Source: Metallyticus violacea (Eukaryota > Arthropoda > Insecta > Mantodea > Metallyticidae). Taken from it: 64,000 nucleotides of DNA. The stretch is taken from assembly GCA_030762175.1 (NCBI GenBank), contig CM060840.1, forward strand, positions 43,468,001 to 43,532,000, given 5' to 3'. Positions 36,027 through 48,173 of this stretch are shown here, one piece after another (within the stretch, counting starts at the first letter, position 1; each line of letters opens with the position of its first letter). Under the pieces are notes generated by a model. The model made no database searches. It saw nothing but the letters and a program-made list of their open reading frames with translations, and was not told where the DNA came from. A program made the position numbers and the translations under genes.

Positions 36027-36554
36027 AACATTTTTATATATTAGAATTACAAACAGCTTTTACTGTTGATCAAAATCGTTAATAAATTGGTACATTATGA
36101 CAATAATTGCATAAAATTACTATAATTATAATTACATCATTAAAATGTTTTCATTGCTAAAGTGTTGTCATCAACTGAATTGTATACTACGATAACATTA
36201 AAGAAAATATATATTACTGAAAACAGAATTTATGATCGCTATCGTACATTACATAATTACAAAAATGATAAAACATGTATAAGTTAATATTAGCTACTAA
36301 ATGAATTGGTAGAATTTGGTAGCAATATTAATCATTTCTGAAATATATATGTTCAGTATTAATGATAATTCAGTCCTTTCAAATTGAGCTAACGTTTTCT
36401 GTACTAAATGAATCTTTACTAATAACAATATCAAATGCCGTCATGAGTACATACAATAAAAGAAGGCATTGAATTTATAGTAATTCATGAAATTTGACAT
36501 TTAAATTAATTCTGCTTTACAAATATATTTTTATAATTTTGGTTGTGTCATTTT
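36027..36554. mobile_element. Dispersed MITE-like element, copy 1
   Basis: It aligns with 48174-48763 over most of its length. Shared blocks include TCAAAATCGTTAATAAA, TTTTCATTGCTAAA, TATTACTGAAAACAGAAT and AATAAAAGAAG. The ends are weakly inverted (TATATTAGAATTACAAA on the left against ACAACCAAAATTATAAAA reading inward from the right). No coding capacity. Confidence 0.75.
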
Positions 36555-38268
36555 TGCATGCGCTTCCCCTGTGCCTAATGCCTTCCCATCCCCTCCGCAA
36601 CCTCTTGGTCCTTATAATACTAGCTAAAGAAATGTCTAGAAGAGTATGACGTAATAATTCCGACTTAGTTGATCCTTTCCCTTTTTCTGACAGAGAGACA
36701 TCAAAGGAAGGAGGAGGATGAATAGATTATCTTGGCTCGTGTTGTAAATTGTAGCTTCGAAGTGTTCTCCGCTAGCCTGACCCAGTGACCCCGGTATTAT
36801 AAGGCTTGTTAATATTTTAGTATCGTGTTATTAATGCGTTTTAACGTTGACTTTAAGTTCTTTTGTATTTTGTTCATATTGTAAGAAATGTATGGTTAAA
36901 CTACGATTTTTAAAATATTGTGATTTGAAGGTAGCACTAAAATTATTTCATTTTGTTCAATAAAATCGTATAAAGTGTTCCAAACTTGCTAATGTTTTAA
37001 GAGGAAATTTTGTGTACTGCATGTGGCATTTATTTTGAAGATTCTTGCTTCCGGTTATTTTGCTGCTGTCGTTTTACACGAGCGTCCTTTTTAAGTAAAT
37101 GTAATACCGCATGATTTATATTTCTGGCTTATTGGTGAATAAAATACAAGGACTATACTTTTTTTCCGTATACTAGAAATTTATGTGTCTTCGCTCACAG
37201 CCTGGGGATTTTTCCTTACAGCATTCTTGCTAGTTTAAATCTTGTATGGACTTAAATGGGAGGACGTCGAAAGAAAGGTAAAATACTTTGGTAGCAGAAA
37301 GGGCTGCACGTTTTATGGTATAAAACGCGCTTATATCTCGCTTATAAAGTTATACAATTATTTACTATAAAATGTTATAATATACCACTGATTTGTTAAA
37401 GTAAAGAAAATATAAGCTTAACAATAGAATAGTAAATTAATATTTTCCATTGTAACATTTTCTTTCCAATCTATTTGAAGAAAGCAATTTATATTCCCTA
37501 AATTGTTTTTATTTTTCTTCTTCCTTTATTTGGCTATGTTGACATTCACAACAAGAAAATATTTTCTGGGGGATTAGATACTGGATTTACGAGATTTAGC
37601 TCCCCTCCCAATAACTGATATTTCCTTCTTGCAAGTGCTGATTAATTCAATCAAAATTTTATTTGCATAAAAGGGGGAGGGAGTATATCAAGAACAAGAA
37701 AGTGATATCTTAATGGCAAGACGCCTAACAACTAGAAGTAAAGGAGATTTTTAGTAACTGGACGATGTGAGGAAGATTCTTCCGGAGTTTTTCGCACTTT
37801 CTTTCATCACAAATGTTAAAGAACTTCTGGAGCGAACTTTGAACTCACTTTCTCCATGATAATTTATCTCGCTGGTTCGAGCACGAAAAGTTAACGTTTA
37901 AATTTACAGAGAAAAAAAAAAAAAGAGCATGAGCTTTGTGGATGTGGTACTGCAAATTATATACAGATTCTAAACGGTGTATTTATTCACTCAAGAAGAG
38001 AAATGCTTTTATTATTTTGCAATAAAAGCATTTTTTGATATAATTAGATGTAAGTTTTAAGTGAAAAAACATATAATTACACAGTTTTCCACACATAACC
38101 AGAAAAACTAATTCGATGGTTTGGTCTAGCCTTCACTACTTCTTATTTGTTAAATCCATTCTCAATTACCAGAAGATTAAAAGTACTTGTATGCAGGGGT
38201 CCGTTTTTCACTCGTATGAGATATAACCATGGCGGCAGAGGGTAATGATGCAGTTTCAAATCGCGCAC
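36555..38268. other. Unassigned AT-rich DNA
   Basis: No gene or element recognised. A 14-A run lies near 37912-37925. Confidence 0.55.
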
Positions 38269-38283
38269 CAGAATGGTGATGTG

Positions 38284-38575
38284 AATGAATTGATTTATTA
38301 ATGGACGCTCCTTAACATTTCAGGCCATCAGCGTCCCATTCAACTCAGGGCGCGAAACGGCCGACAAATTTTGCTCAGAGGCCTCTCTTTCAGGCTTGAG
38401 GTTCTTTTTCGTGCCGTAAATGTACGACACGGGACCCACGGTTTTACTTCCCTTACGAAGGAAGCCATAATTAAGATTTCAACGCCCGAAAAAATCCATC
38501 GGTCCTGGCCGGGTTCGGGGCCGCGATCTTGGGTTTAGCAGGCAAGTATGGTAGCCACTACACCACCAGGACCAA
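38284..38575 (-). mobile_element. SINE family 2, copy 5 (full length, perfect 15-bp duplication)
   Basis: The best-bounded member of the family: 292 bp between perfect 15-bp duplications CAGAATGGTGATGTG (38269-38283 and 38576-38590). On the minus strand it starts GGTCCTGGTGGTGTAGTGGC and ends with the usual GTCC(A/G)TTAATAAATCAAT tail. The B-box segment is slightly damaged (plus strand CCGGGTTCGGGGCCGCG). Recent by family standards, given the intact duplication. Confidence 0.96.
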
Positions 38576-38722
38576 CAGAATGGTGATGTGGCTGACGATG
38601 AATTATGGTAGGGGAAAATCGATGCTCAAAGCTGGTGTCCCCAAAAACTAGGCCATTGCTTTGACTGTACCGAAATATTGAAATGCGTAATTTTTATTAC
38701 AATCCCTAATCTATTTTGCACA

Positions 38723-38756
38723 CTTCAGTTTAAAGTTTTAAAGTTTTAAACTGAAG
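38723..38756. repeat. 12-bp inverted repeat hairpin
   Basis: CTTCAGTTTAAA (38723-38734) and TTTAAACTGAAG (38745-38756) are exact reverse complements around a 10-base AT-rich loop. No terminator context is expected here. Likely a small palindrome. Confidence 0.9.
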
Positions 38757-41700
38757 GTAAATTCTGCGTTAGCATATCACTTTCTGAAAATAAATAAATA
38801 CCTTTTTACCGTGCGCCTTTTTAATTATTATTGATGACTCTACATATATCTTCATCAAAAAATGACACCTACAACAACTAAAGCAAACTGCATGAAGCGT
38901 CTAATATGTTTAACCATACCCGGAATGACATCTGGCTACTAATTAAGCTTAGAAGATGACAAACTTTAATAGCTATGCGTATTTCTAATATTTAATGCTT
39001 TCAAATTTTAATCATCAGTGTAAAATCTGCGAAATGGCGAAGGAAAGTTTTGTGTTGAGAAGAAATTTAGATCGTGGCTCCTTTAAAAAACACACAAAAT
39101 GGAAAATAACAGTTAAGAGGTACTAGTCCCGCTCAGTTCCTTTCACCATCTGCAGAGTCTAGGTCTCGACGATAATATTCGTTCCAATCCTAATAAACAC
39201 AAAATTTGCATAATTTATTCATAAGATAAATTCTCGAACAACTACTGGCATACACAAAACGTCCATAAATTATTTGTCTTGTTTTGAAATTTAATAACAG
39301 CAATTTATAAGGACAAAAAGAGTGACTTACAGTGAATTCAGCGGTTCAAAAAGTTGTTGCTCCTGGATGACGAAAACTTCTTTGTTTTCTTCCTGCGAAC
39401 AATGAATGGCAATACCCACCACAACCAAAATCAATGAAAATCCCAATTTTGTATTATTGTTTAAAATAAAAACTGCTATGCTTTATTATCAGGCGCGTTG
39501 TATTTCTCTTTGATATCCATCAAGATGACACTTAGCAAGACTGAAAACATTTTTGGCATTTTGGCTCATCTTCGCAAATCTTTTGTTGTAATTTTCTGAT
39601 CTACAAGAACCTTAGTTTAATAAAACATTCAAAACTGGTAGTTCAATCCTCTCGCAAGTCTCAATGAATTCTCGCATGAAACATTTACTTCAATTATCTT
39701 TCTGCTAAGTGGGTAATCCAAAGCGTTACCTTTAGACAATTACAAAGAAAGAGAACATCTTTCAAACTATGCATATAAAAAGTGAGTACGACATTCTTAA
39801 TAGTATTCTCTGAGACGTTTAATGACCCACGGAACTTTGGAATGAGAATAGAAATCTCTACAAACATGGGCTGTAAATAAAGTAATGGCAACACTTTCGG
39901 AAGGCAAATGTGCCTCGGAAACGTCCAGTGACGAAATGTACAGTTAGTAAAATGAGCAGTCGTGGTCCTGTAAGTGAATGATTGTCCACAGTTGTGTGAA
40001 GTTATCTAAAGCATGTTTACGAACCTGGAACAGCGTTCTTGCATAAAAAGCCAAGTGGCCCGTGGCAAAAATGCCCATCAGTGCCATGACGGATTGCAGG
40101 AAGCGTTTGGCAGCGATTGTTTACGATGGGTCTAGGCGTTTCGTGTATGCAAGGAAAAATCAGCAGATTGGACTATGAATGTTTCCTCCAGCATCACCTG
40201 CGTAGCAAACGTCCGCACCTCTGCATACCACTTGCTACTTGTTACGTGCCAGGCGAGTATGACGGGTGTTCCAGGATCTCAACCTAATTGTTTGCCATGT
40301 AACATTGAGTTCAATAATATGCATGTAATAGCTATGTTGCCAATGCTTTACAGCTCGGATACTCTTTTATCATATTTCATTCTGTGCTTTTCATGCAAGT
40401 ATATATTACAGTGCAGTTGCTTTTAGTTGGAACGTGGAAAGTAGAAAGAGATAGCACTATGATCCGCACGGCGGTAGGGAATTTTTAATTACCTAATCTA
40501 AAAAACATTAAAGAACGTGTGCACCCTACACACAATTTCTCTTGCATCTGATTGCACAAGTTTTTCTCGTTTCCCAACACTCGCTTGTAACAATACGAAA
40601 TCCAGGAAAATAAATATGGCTAAACTCATCAAATAATTCACTGCCAAAAGATGCAAATGGTTACATTACAAATAATTGTCACTGGGAGACTATGCAGTGC
40701 AGGATGACTGTGGCGGTGCTTCTCATCCCCTTTGACCGTCATTAGCACACCTTCCTCCTAGACAGCTCAGGTACCAGCAAAATGGTCATGTTTCAACTTA
40801 AACCAAACAGCCAATAAATAAAATAATACAGAACCAATATCGAGTGTATGAAAGACAGAAAATTCAAATGGCTTAGTGCTGGTTATTCTTCATTTGGGTT
40901 TATACAACTCGCAATTAACGTGATGCCTTCAGAACAAAATAATGCATTGAACTATCTTGTGCTAGGTTGCGAATCTGTGGCAGTTTGATGCTACTGGACT
41001 TGACATGACGCGACTGGACTTGACTGCTCCGGTGTAAAACCTCCCTAAGAAGGTCATCAACCTTGTGGGTGACTAGTAAGAGACCAACGATCAGCGATGA
41101 AAGTAATTTTAGCGATCAAATGTGGAGTGCCAGAACGCGGGGGCTAAATGCCTTGCTTCCACAGCTACAACTGTGAAATTACACCTGCCGACATCTCCCA
41201 CTGTGCGCTAATGAAAACATTATGAACAGCAATCACTTCTCGCTACGCCACACAGCAAGATGGCCAGCTGTAATATGCTGATGATGATATTATGCTGAGC
41301 GAACATATGTCACTTGTGTGGGTATTAACATGTCTTTCCTTTAGCAGCCAGTTCCACGAGGATTAATTCCTGGGCGATACTTTCAGCGCATTTCAAAAGA
41401 GGAACCACCGCCTTCTTAATGGAGACGACATCTATAATAATACAACGCGCACAGGCAAGTGAATTTAATTAAAAGTATCCATTATGTGAAGCGGGCTTTC
41501 CTTGTGCTTCGAGTTCAAGTCCCACGCCGTACTCCACAGGTGTGGACTGTTTGCTCTGTATGAATCAGCGATACGTGTCAAAGGAATGCCACGTTCCATG
41601 CGTACGAAATGAAGAAAGGCTTATGTTTAAAACGGCATTAACATTATTCAAATATAACTCATTAGTATTTGTAACCGGAGAGCTACACGCAAAGAGTGTC

Positions 41701-42000
41701 ACATTGGCCGCGCAATGTGGGAAGCCCAGGCACACACACGCCCGAAATGTACAGTTGTAGATTTGAGAACAGGCGCCAATGTGAATCTGTTGATCAAACG
41801 CTGTGGTCCAATACCATCTAAGCAGTATACGCATAAGAAGAGTAATGGGTTTTAATTAGTTAGTAATTTAGGTACGCCACCACGTTATACTGTCCCTAGT
41901 ACATTTTAAAAGTCATTGGTACTCTAGTAAAGTAGAACGTCAAATATCGGAACCCATTTAAAAGACCGCAACACTTCGCTTGGGGAGTTACATACATGTT
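38757..42000. other. Unassigned DNA, mixed composition
   Basis: No gene or element recognised. Open frames of 66-89 codons (39694-39894, 40175-40426, 41542-41834) have no motif, and some overlap on both strands. Confidence 0.5.
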
Positions 42001-42357
42001 AGCAGAATAAAACTTTGCACACTTTTAGATACACATTTTATTTGTAATTGCTGAGCTTTTGATCCAGTATTTTTAAAAACAAAAATTTTCCTTAAAATGT
42101 TTTCCAATCAACATTTAAGTTTATACAAGTTTTAATTACAAATATTCCTTTTTTTTCCCCCTCTCTCTCGAAACTTTAAATTGTTTTAATTCTTTGATTA
42201 GCACATAAATAAACCTTGGATTTTTTATAAAAAAGTAACAATTTAGAAGACATTAAAAATGTGTCATATAAGAAACTAATTTAAAGTGTTGTACAATTTT
42301 TTTTTTGTAAAAAATCAAGTTATCACAAACAATCTGTGTGCAAAGTTTCATTCTACA
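42001..42357. mobile_element. Putative MITE with ~22-bp inverted ends
   Basis: The left end AGCAGAATAAAACTTTGCAC (to 42022) is the near-exact reverse complement of the right end GTGTGCAAAGTTTCATTCTA (from 42336). The interior is AT-rich with no ORF. Outside, the string AAAAGACCGCAAC occurs at about 41960 and again at about 42448 in direct orientation, so the real element may be larger than the inner repeats suggest. Confidence 0.6.
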
Positions 42358-42842
42358 GTTTAGGCAATTCCAGAGGAAAAGGTATACACATAAAACTCAG
42401 AAAATTAACATGGCAGAGATGAGGAATAAAATTCTGCAATCCCACTAAAAGACCGCAACAACTGCTTTAAATCTATGCACTCCAGACTTTTCGGAGACAA
42501 GGGGGGCACTTAAGGAGGAAGGGAACCGATAAGGGAGACCGGAGAGGTGAGGCAGGGACGTAAACGGAGTCCCTAACATTATTTCCAGATAGAATACTGC
42601 AATCCGGCGGTAGTCCTCCCCTCCAAGGAGTTTAAAGCACTCAGAAGAGCCGCTGGGGCAAATACCTTTTCAAATTGCAAACTACCGTCACGCCGCACTA
42701 ATGCATCTCGCTCTGACACTTTCGACTTTTTAAAAGAGCCATCGGAATGTATGATATGGAACTGAAGGAAGGAAAATTCGTGGAAAAAAATATCCATCAC
42801 AACATTCGCTTAAGCAAGCGGAGAGAAAACTACGAAAACATC

Positions 42843-42925
42843 TAAGGCCCTGTTGGCGGGCCCCAAGTCATTTGAACCCGGAACCTCCCGAATACAAGTA
42901 ATAAGCGTTACCGTCTGAACCCTTC
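42843..42925 (-). mobile_element. Possible tRNA-headed SINE fragment
   Basis: On the minus strand, GGTTCAGACGGTAACGC (A-box-like) is followed about 25 bases later by TCCGGGTTCAAATGAC (B-box-like). The body beyond is not recognised. Not a functional tRNA: no paired acceptor stem is visible. Confidence 0.35.
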
Positions 42926-43490
42926 TCCTCAGTCAAGTCGTTTGTTATTGTCAATCATTTGACTTCAGTGATCCAGGTCAATCAATTTTCTAGTTTAATA
43001 TCTCTCTCTTCTTATAACTAGTATAACGCATCAAGTTGTTATTTTCCCAAACTGTTCTTCGGGCTTAAAAGACAGCATTCCTCATACATATCATTAGTAG
43101 AGTCCGAATATTATGTGATTTTATGTAAGCAAAATTAAAGGACTAAGTTATTCTCAAAAGGCCAGAATGTGTAGAAGTCATTTGTTAATCAAGGCACTCA
43201 TCGCATCTACAAGATGAATTAAAAATGAGAAGTCAGTGAAGGAGAGCTTTGCTTCTGATTCTGTAGTGCCTATGAGTGAACCTTGTCAGCATTCGGTAGT
43301 TCCAAAGTGCTTGGTTGAGTTTCAAACATTAGGTATCAGTTGGCTTCCCGGCAGAATACTTCAGAGATGTCTCTTCAAGAAATTACGGGAGCCATTGAAG
43401 GTGCATTTCAGAAGGTTAGTGTTGTATCAGGTGAAGGGGTGATGTAAGCTGTACTGAAACAATGCAGCTATGGACAGATTAGTTTTCATA
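42926..43490. other. Unassigned DNA
   Basis: A 68-codon frame (43236-43442) ends at an AAG|GTTAGT donor-like site, but I see no family motif and no acceptor. No gene is called. Confidence 0.45.
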
Positions 43491-43791
43491 GTGTCGGTCA
43501 TGGTGGTGTAGTAGTAACTATACTTGCCTTCTAAACCCAAGATTGCGGGTTCAACCAGGCCAGGATCGAAGGATTTTTTCGGGGCGTAAAAATCCTAAGT
43601 ATGGCTTCCTTCGGAAGGGAAATAAAGCTCTGGGTCCCGTGTTGTACATTTACGGCACGAAAAAGAACCTCAAGGTTGAATGAAGACGCCTCTGAGCAAA
43701 ATTTGTCGGCCGTTTAACGCCCTGAATAGAATGGGACGCTGATGACCTGAGATGTTAAAGAGCGTCCGTAAATAAAAACCAAATCAACAAA
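43491..43791 (+). mobile_element. SINE family 2, copy 6
   Basis: A plus-strand, near full-length copy. The head is GGTGGTGTAGTAGTAAC, the B-box type segment GCGGGTTCAACCAGGCC is shortened, the body is full and the tail is GAGCGTCCGTAAATAAAAAC. It is flanked by an 8-bp duplication, TTTTCATA (43483-43490 and 43792-43799). Confidence 0.93.
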
Positions 43792-44046
43792 TTTTCATAA
43801 CAGGAACAGGTTATAATGTCTGCTCAAGACTAGTGCTAGATCACATGATTTAGGTTATTGCTGGCCTATTGCATTCCCAAAAGAAGACACGTGTTTTCTT
43901 TGATGTAAATTGAATGAAAACAAATGTTTCGAAAAGCTACTAGTGTTTTCCTAGAAACATTTGCTGGATGTATACTCCTCCAAAACTGTCAGTGTATACT
44001 AACAAACACTCCTTGGCTTCTTTCCCCATATGCCTTCCTGCGAGTA

Positions 44047-44327
44047 TTACAGTATTGCTATAGTAATTACTTTCTTCCTAAACCCAAGATCGTGGGTTCG
44101 ATCCTGGCCAGGACCGGTGGATTTTTTTGGCTGTAAAAGTCAAGTATGGCTTCCTTCGGAAGGGAAGTAAAGCCGTGGGTCCCGTGTCGTACATTTACGG
44201 CAAAAAAAGAACCTCAAGCATGAAAGAAGAGGCCTTTGAGCGAAATTTGTCGACTGTTTCACGCACTGATTTGAATGGGAAGCTGATAACCTGAGATGTT
44301 AAAGAGCGTCCGTAGATAAACCAAATC
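44047..44327 (+). mobile_element. SINE family 2, copy 7
   Basis: A plus-strand copy. The A-box region is worn (ATTGCTATAGTAATTAC) but the B-box region GTGGGTTCGATCCTGGCC is intact. The 3' end is GAGCGTCCGTAGATAAACC. It lies only about 255 bp after copy 6 in the same orientation. Confidence 0.92.
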
Positions 44328-44384
44328 AATGGAAATAAAGTACAATTTAGAAGCATCCTTTCTGACAAGGGTAAAGCTACATTT

Positions 44385-44666
44385 ATTCATCATCATCAGG
44401 TTTTACAATGTCTTGCTTGCACCCCCTTTCATCCTTCGAAAGCCTTTCTCCATGTTCTCTATTCTTTCAGGTTCATCTTCCAAACACCTTTCTCTCTGTT
44501 CTAATTTTTCTCTGTAGCCACATTAATTTCGGCCTCCCTTTCTTTTTTCTTGCTATATCTTTTTTTCGGTAATTTATCCTGTAATTTATTTCTGATTTTC
44601 TCTTTTTGTAAATTTTCGCCGAACGCCACCAAAAATCCATTTTTTTATTGCTTATTTTGCCAGTAT
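44385..44666 (-). pseudogene. RTE-like non-LTR retrotransposon, C-terminal RT remnant
   Basis: The minus-strand frame contains KKMDFWWRSAKIYKKRKSEI, which matches the 'EMDFWRRSARVSRxDRIRN' segment of RTE-type reverse transcriptases. It then jumps to KKKGRPKLMWLQ, the 'RRRGRPKxxW' segment, so the DNA between them is deleted. After that the coding degrades, and the end reads CCTGATGATGATGAAT, similar to the end of the related plus-strand copy near 62490. This is a dead 3' fragment. Its upstream side abuts SINE family 1 copy 3 at 44667, so the SINE may have inserted here. Confidence 0.75.
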
Positions 44667-44912
44667 TTAACACGCGTGTTAACTATAATGGCATTACAGG
44701 CGGTGATACACGAGATGAAATAATAAATTAATTATTTTTTTTTTAGGAAATGGAAACATAGCAGGTCAAATATAGGATGCCCCCCGAAATTTGCCTATTA
44801 TGACTGAGTAGACAGTGGGAAAACACTTTCGTCAGGGAGAAGGCTTCTAGTTGGATTCAACTTGCGGACCTCTCATTCATGAAACGTGCCTTAGCGACCT
44901 CGGCTACCCGTG
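44667..44912 (-). mobile_element. SINE family 1, copy 3 (old)
   Basis: The most diverged copy. The 3' block has lost the GTTTAACGCCCG core, but GGCATTACAGGCGGTGATAC, GAAATTTGCCTATTATGACT and CGACCTCGGCTACCCGTG remain in the family order. No clear duplication. Its age suggests a long activity span for the family. Confidence 0.82.
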
Positions 44913-45536
44913 TGGAGGATAAGACTTTAATGGCTTTCCCCGAATCAACAGGTTAATTAATGCCTTTCATCCCTTCTCCCGTATGAATTTATAGAAATGA
45001 AACTTACAACACTGGTTCTACTCCCTTTTGAAGTATCAACGAACGGTTCTATAAACTAGATATTCAATTCGTTTATTGGTTTAATGTTCTTTAATTAATT
45101 GAGGTTTAGGATTACCTTTTTTCCTTCAAGTGTGTAATTACACAACTCAGTGTATCTCACCAGGAGTTCATGGCCATGTTTTCAAACTCCGTAAGGCTAG
45201 TAATGATTGTAAATATAAATGCTTTTGAATACAGTGTTCATGACATTTGCTTATTTTAGGTACGAAAAAGAAAATAACTGTAAATATATGCTTGCAGTGC
45301 TTGGTCAATATCGAACTGTTCAGCAAATTTATTGTTTCTGCTACTAAATACCTTTTCAGCCTTAGATTTCGACTTAAGAAATTAATAAAACTACAGTTGA
45401 CTTAAAAGAGAAGTTTTTATAAAAAAAGGATCCATAATTAATGTTAAGTATTTAACATAATTAGTTCTACTTCCAATAAACGCTTGCCAAAATTATTAAA
45501 CAGAAAGTTCACAATAAATAAAAAATTTAAACATTT

Positions 45537-45540
<4 letters not shown>
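44913..45540. other. Unassigned AT-rich DNA
   Basis: No gene or element recognised. Confidence 0.5.

Positions 45541-45578
<38 letters not shown>
45541..45578. repeat. TA microsatellite
   Basis: 19 uninterrupted TA units. Confidence 0.97.
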
Positions 45579-45580
<2 letters not shown>

Positions 45581-45751
45581 TTCTTAATTAAACTGATTTC
45601 TTAACAAAAATAAACTTATAGTTAAAATGCAGTGCATATAATCACATTGTTATTACTTTTAAAATACATTATTGAGCATGTTAAAACGATTAGGCATAAA
45701 CTCCATCAGTAAAACATCAGTTTATTTTGTTAAACTGCATAACTTCAAATA

Positions 45752-46000
45752 CAGAGTACCGGACTCGTGAGCGGGAGGTCTGGGGTTCGAATCCCGCCAG
45801 GTTTTTTTTTTTTTTCCAGGTTTTCCTCAGTCCTCACAAATGGCAAATGCCGGGGGAGGGTACCCTAAATTTAGGCCTGGAACGTTTCCTTCCTTAAAAA
45901 AATCGTTTCCCAATGTATCATTTCATCTTATGTATCATCAGTGCCCACCGCCTGTCGTGCCTCAGTAGTAAAAACAGGCGTTAAACAACGTTAAAAAAAA
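45752..46000 (+). mobile_element. SINE family 1, copy 4
   Basis: A plus-strand copy. The A-box part of the head is missing or replaced, but GGACTCGTGAGCGGGAGGTC and the perfect B-box region GGGGTTCGAATCCCGCCAGG are intact. A 13-T run breaks the next segment. The body and the final AAACAGGCGTTAAACAACG are normal, and it ends in an A tail that touches the next element at 46001. Confidence 0.93.
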
Positions 46001-46491
46001 TACAGTATGGACAAAGTTTTGTTCTCTTTCCACGAAATTTGTCGTAAATGAAACATATACGGCATGTAGGTATTTCATTTCAGAGCATTGTGTCCATTGT
46101 GAATAAGCTCAAAAGACGAAATATAAGCATGTTCCCAGAAATCGCTGCACATGCTTTTCGAATATGATTCTTCAACCAATGGCTTGATAAACCCCCAAGC
46201 ATCAAACATGATGGTCATATTCGAGAAGAACCTCTATACATCCATCTGTTGCGATATCGAGCACTGACACAGTCACTTGTTTCTCTATAGAAATCATTTT
46301 GTAGCGATAGGCTGAAATAAAACATTTAAAAATATATAAAACACCTTCGTTTTCAGGACTTTCTGGCACAGTTCTTGACATCGATGTGGCCATGTTGAAA
46401 TTATATAAAAGTGCACATATACTTATGCGCATACTAAATCTACATGCCATATTAATTTAATTTCGGTCAAAACCTTTATTTCCACCCTGTA
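46001..46491. mobile_element. MITE with TACAG-type inverted ends (491 bp)
   Basis: The left end TACAGTATGGACAAAGTTTT pairs with the right end, whose reverse complement is TACAGGGTGGAAATAAAGGT followed by TTTG. The two differ by substitutions and a small gap. This is the layout of a Tc1/mariner-like non-autonomous element, including a TA at each border. The 82-codon minus-strand frame inside it has no motif. A 10-bp inverted repeat (TCGAATATGA) also lies inside, at about 46158-46226. Confidence 0.75.
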
Positions 46492-48173
46492 TTTTCTCCA
46501 AAAAGTATTTCATTTTTAGAGATTGTCTGTTAAGGAAACAGAATTCGAAGTAATGAACTATGAGAAAGGTCAAGATTTTAGAAAATCTTGGGAAGTAGGA
46601 AATATACGAAGCTCTCGCAACTTTTTTTCATGTGTTTCTCTGTTTTAAAATTCAGTATAATCACTGTATTATTTTAGCATTAAAGTAAGAATAAAATGCC
46701 AATAATTCACGCATAATATTTCTTCCCTGCTCCATTCCACCAAACGTGATATTTTAGGTTAGTGGTTGTGACGAAAAAGAAGTTACGGAAGTAAAGTGGT
46801 CAACTACTATAACCAAAGGTTATTTATGATGAAATGAAATTCAGAACAAAAATATATGGGTTAGTTCTAATTCCAACACTTCGGTTTGAATCGAACCATG
46901 GCCCCTAAAGAATCAGGTTTGTAAAATGTCCCTTAATAAACAACTTGGATTACTGAGGTGATTAACAGGCTGGAGAGGGGGCAGAGAGAGGTAGAGAGAA
47001 AGGTTATTGCATTTCACGTGGTACTAGAATTGACAGCATATAATTTGGGAAAATTTAAGGTTGTCTTAAATAGTGTGTTTTTAAAAGATTTTTGGCGTGT
47101 TTGCACGTTACTCGAGGAACAGATAATAGGTTGGACATGATTTATCATAGAGAGGCCAAGAAAAAGACGGATTTATTGGCTCAAGGAAAGCCTGGTATTA
47201 TATACATCGCCGATGTTGTTATTTCTTCTTGTTCTCTTTTTCTTCCCTTCCTTCATCCCATCAAGTTCCTACTTGCAGTGGCTTACACAGCATAAAAGGT
47301 ACAGAGAGGGCGGGAAAAAAACAGAAGCTGTGTTTTCTCAACTACCTTTGTTTATATAGAGCTTGATGGGTCATTTTCCCAATTAAACATTTGCTTTACA
47401 ATGACAAGCTCAAATATTTTCTTTCCAAAAAAATAATATGCTAATAGGTGGATGCCATGAACTAAACAGCCGACTGTGATAGGCCATTCAGCGGCATCTT
47501 GGGCACATTATTAAAATCCGATACCAACATCACGTAGGTCTATAAAACTTAAGAACAAAAGAGGCACGACTTGGACTAGCGTGACGTCACGCGAACCCTT
47601 ATAATGAACATTGTCAGAGGCGGATTTACCGATAAGCAGACAGACTATAAGGCTGCCATGAGATCCAGACAGCTGAGAGTATTTCAAATTGCTATGCCTT
47701 CTTCAATCTGACACTATGATGCGTTCCTCGGCAGAGCAAATGCTTCCACAGGATTCCACGAATACCAATGCTGCGTATGTATGTAGCATTTCCATAAATT
47801 TAACAGTTTTAATTTCTTATGTTATAACTTGTTCATGTATCGCGTATTAAACTATCTATTTCGTCTTCCATTGGAAGTATGTAACTGTTGCAACTACCTA
47901 TTTTATATCTGTTTTAACATTTTATACTCAGTGTTTTGGAGTTCTTTTTTATACACAGTTCGATTCCACAGAATCTCGTGTTTTCTTTGCCATCTATTCT
48001 GCTTCTAACTGAAATGAAAGTGCAAACTTTGCTTGTAAGTGTTACAGCTATCAAAAACGAAGTGGATGAATCACAGAAAAGTAGTTGCACGAAGGAAAAA
48101 TAAGAATCATGTTTAGAGCATATCCGGAATCTGTGTATTTTTATTGTAGAATTCTTGGATAGCATTGAGTAAA
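46492..48173. other. Unassigned DNA
   Basis: It holds a TATAAAA string at 47541-47547 and a perfect CRE-like palindrome at 47579-47592, noted separately. Open frames of 60-83 codons have no motif. No gene is called. Confidence 0.5.
47579..47592. promoter_or_regulatory. Perfect CRE-like palindrome
   Basis: GCGTGACGTCACGC is a perfect 14-bp palindrome with the full TGACGTCA core bound by CREB/ATF-type factors. TATAAAA lies 32 bp upstream at 47541. In this AT-rich DNA the site stands out, but no transcript start or exon can be tied to it. Confidence 0.3.

Noticed and set aside
41490..41530. B-box-like GAGTTCAAGTCCC
   Set aside because: Isolated, without an A-box or body.
44660..44912. SINE 44667 inserted inside one RTE copy
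   Set aside because: RT is readable only on one side, so insertion into the element is not shown.
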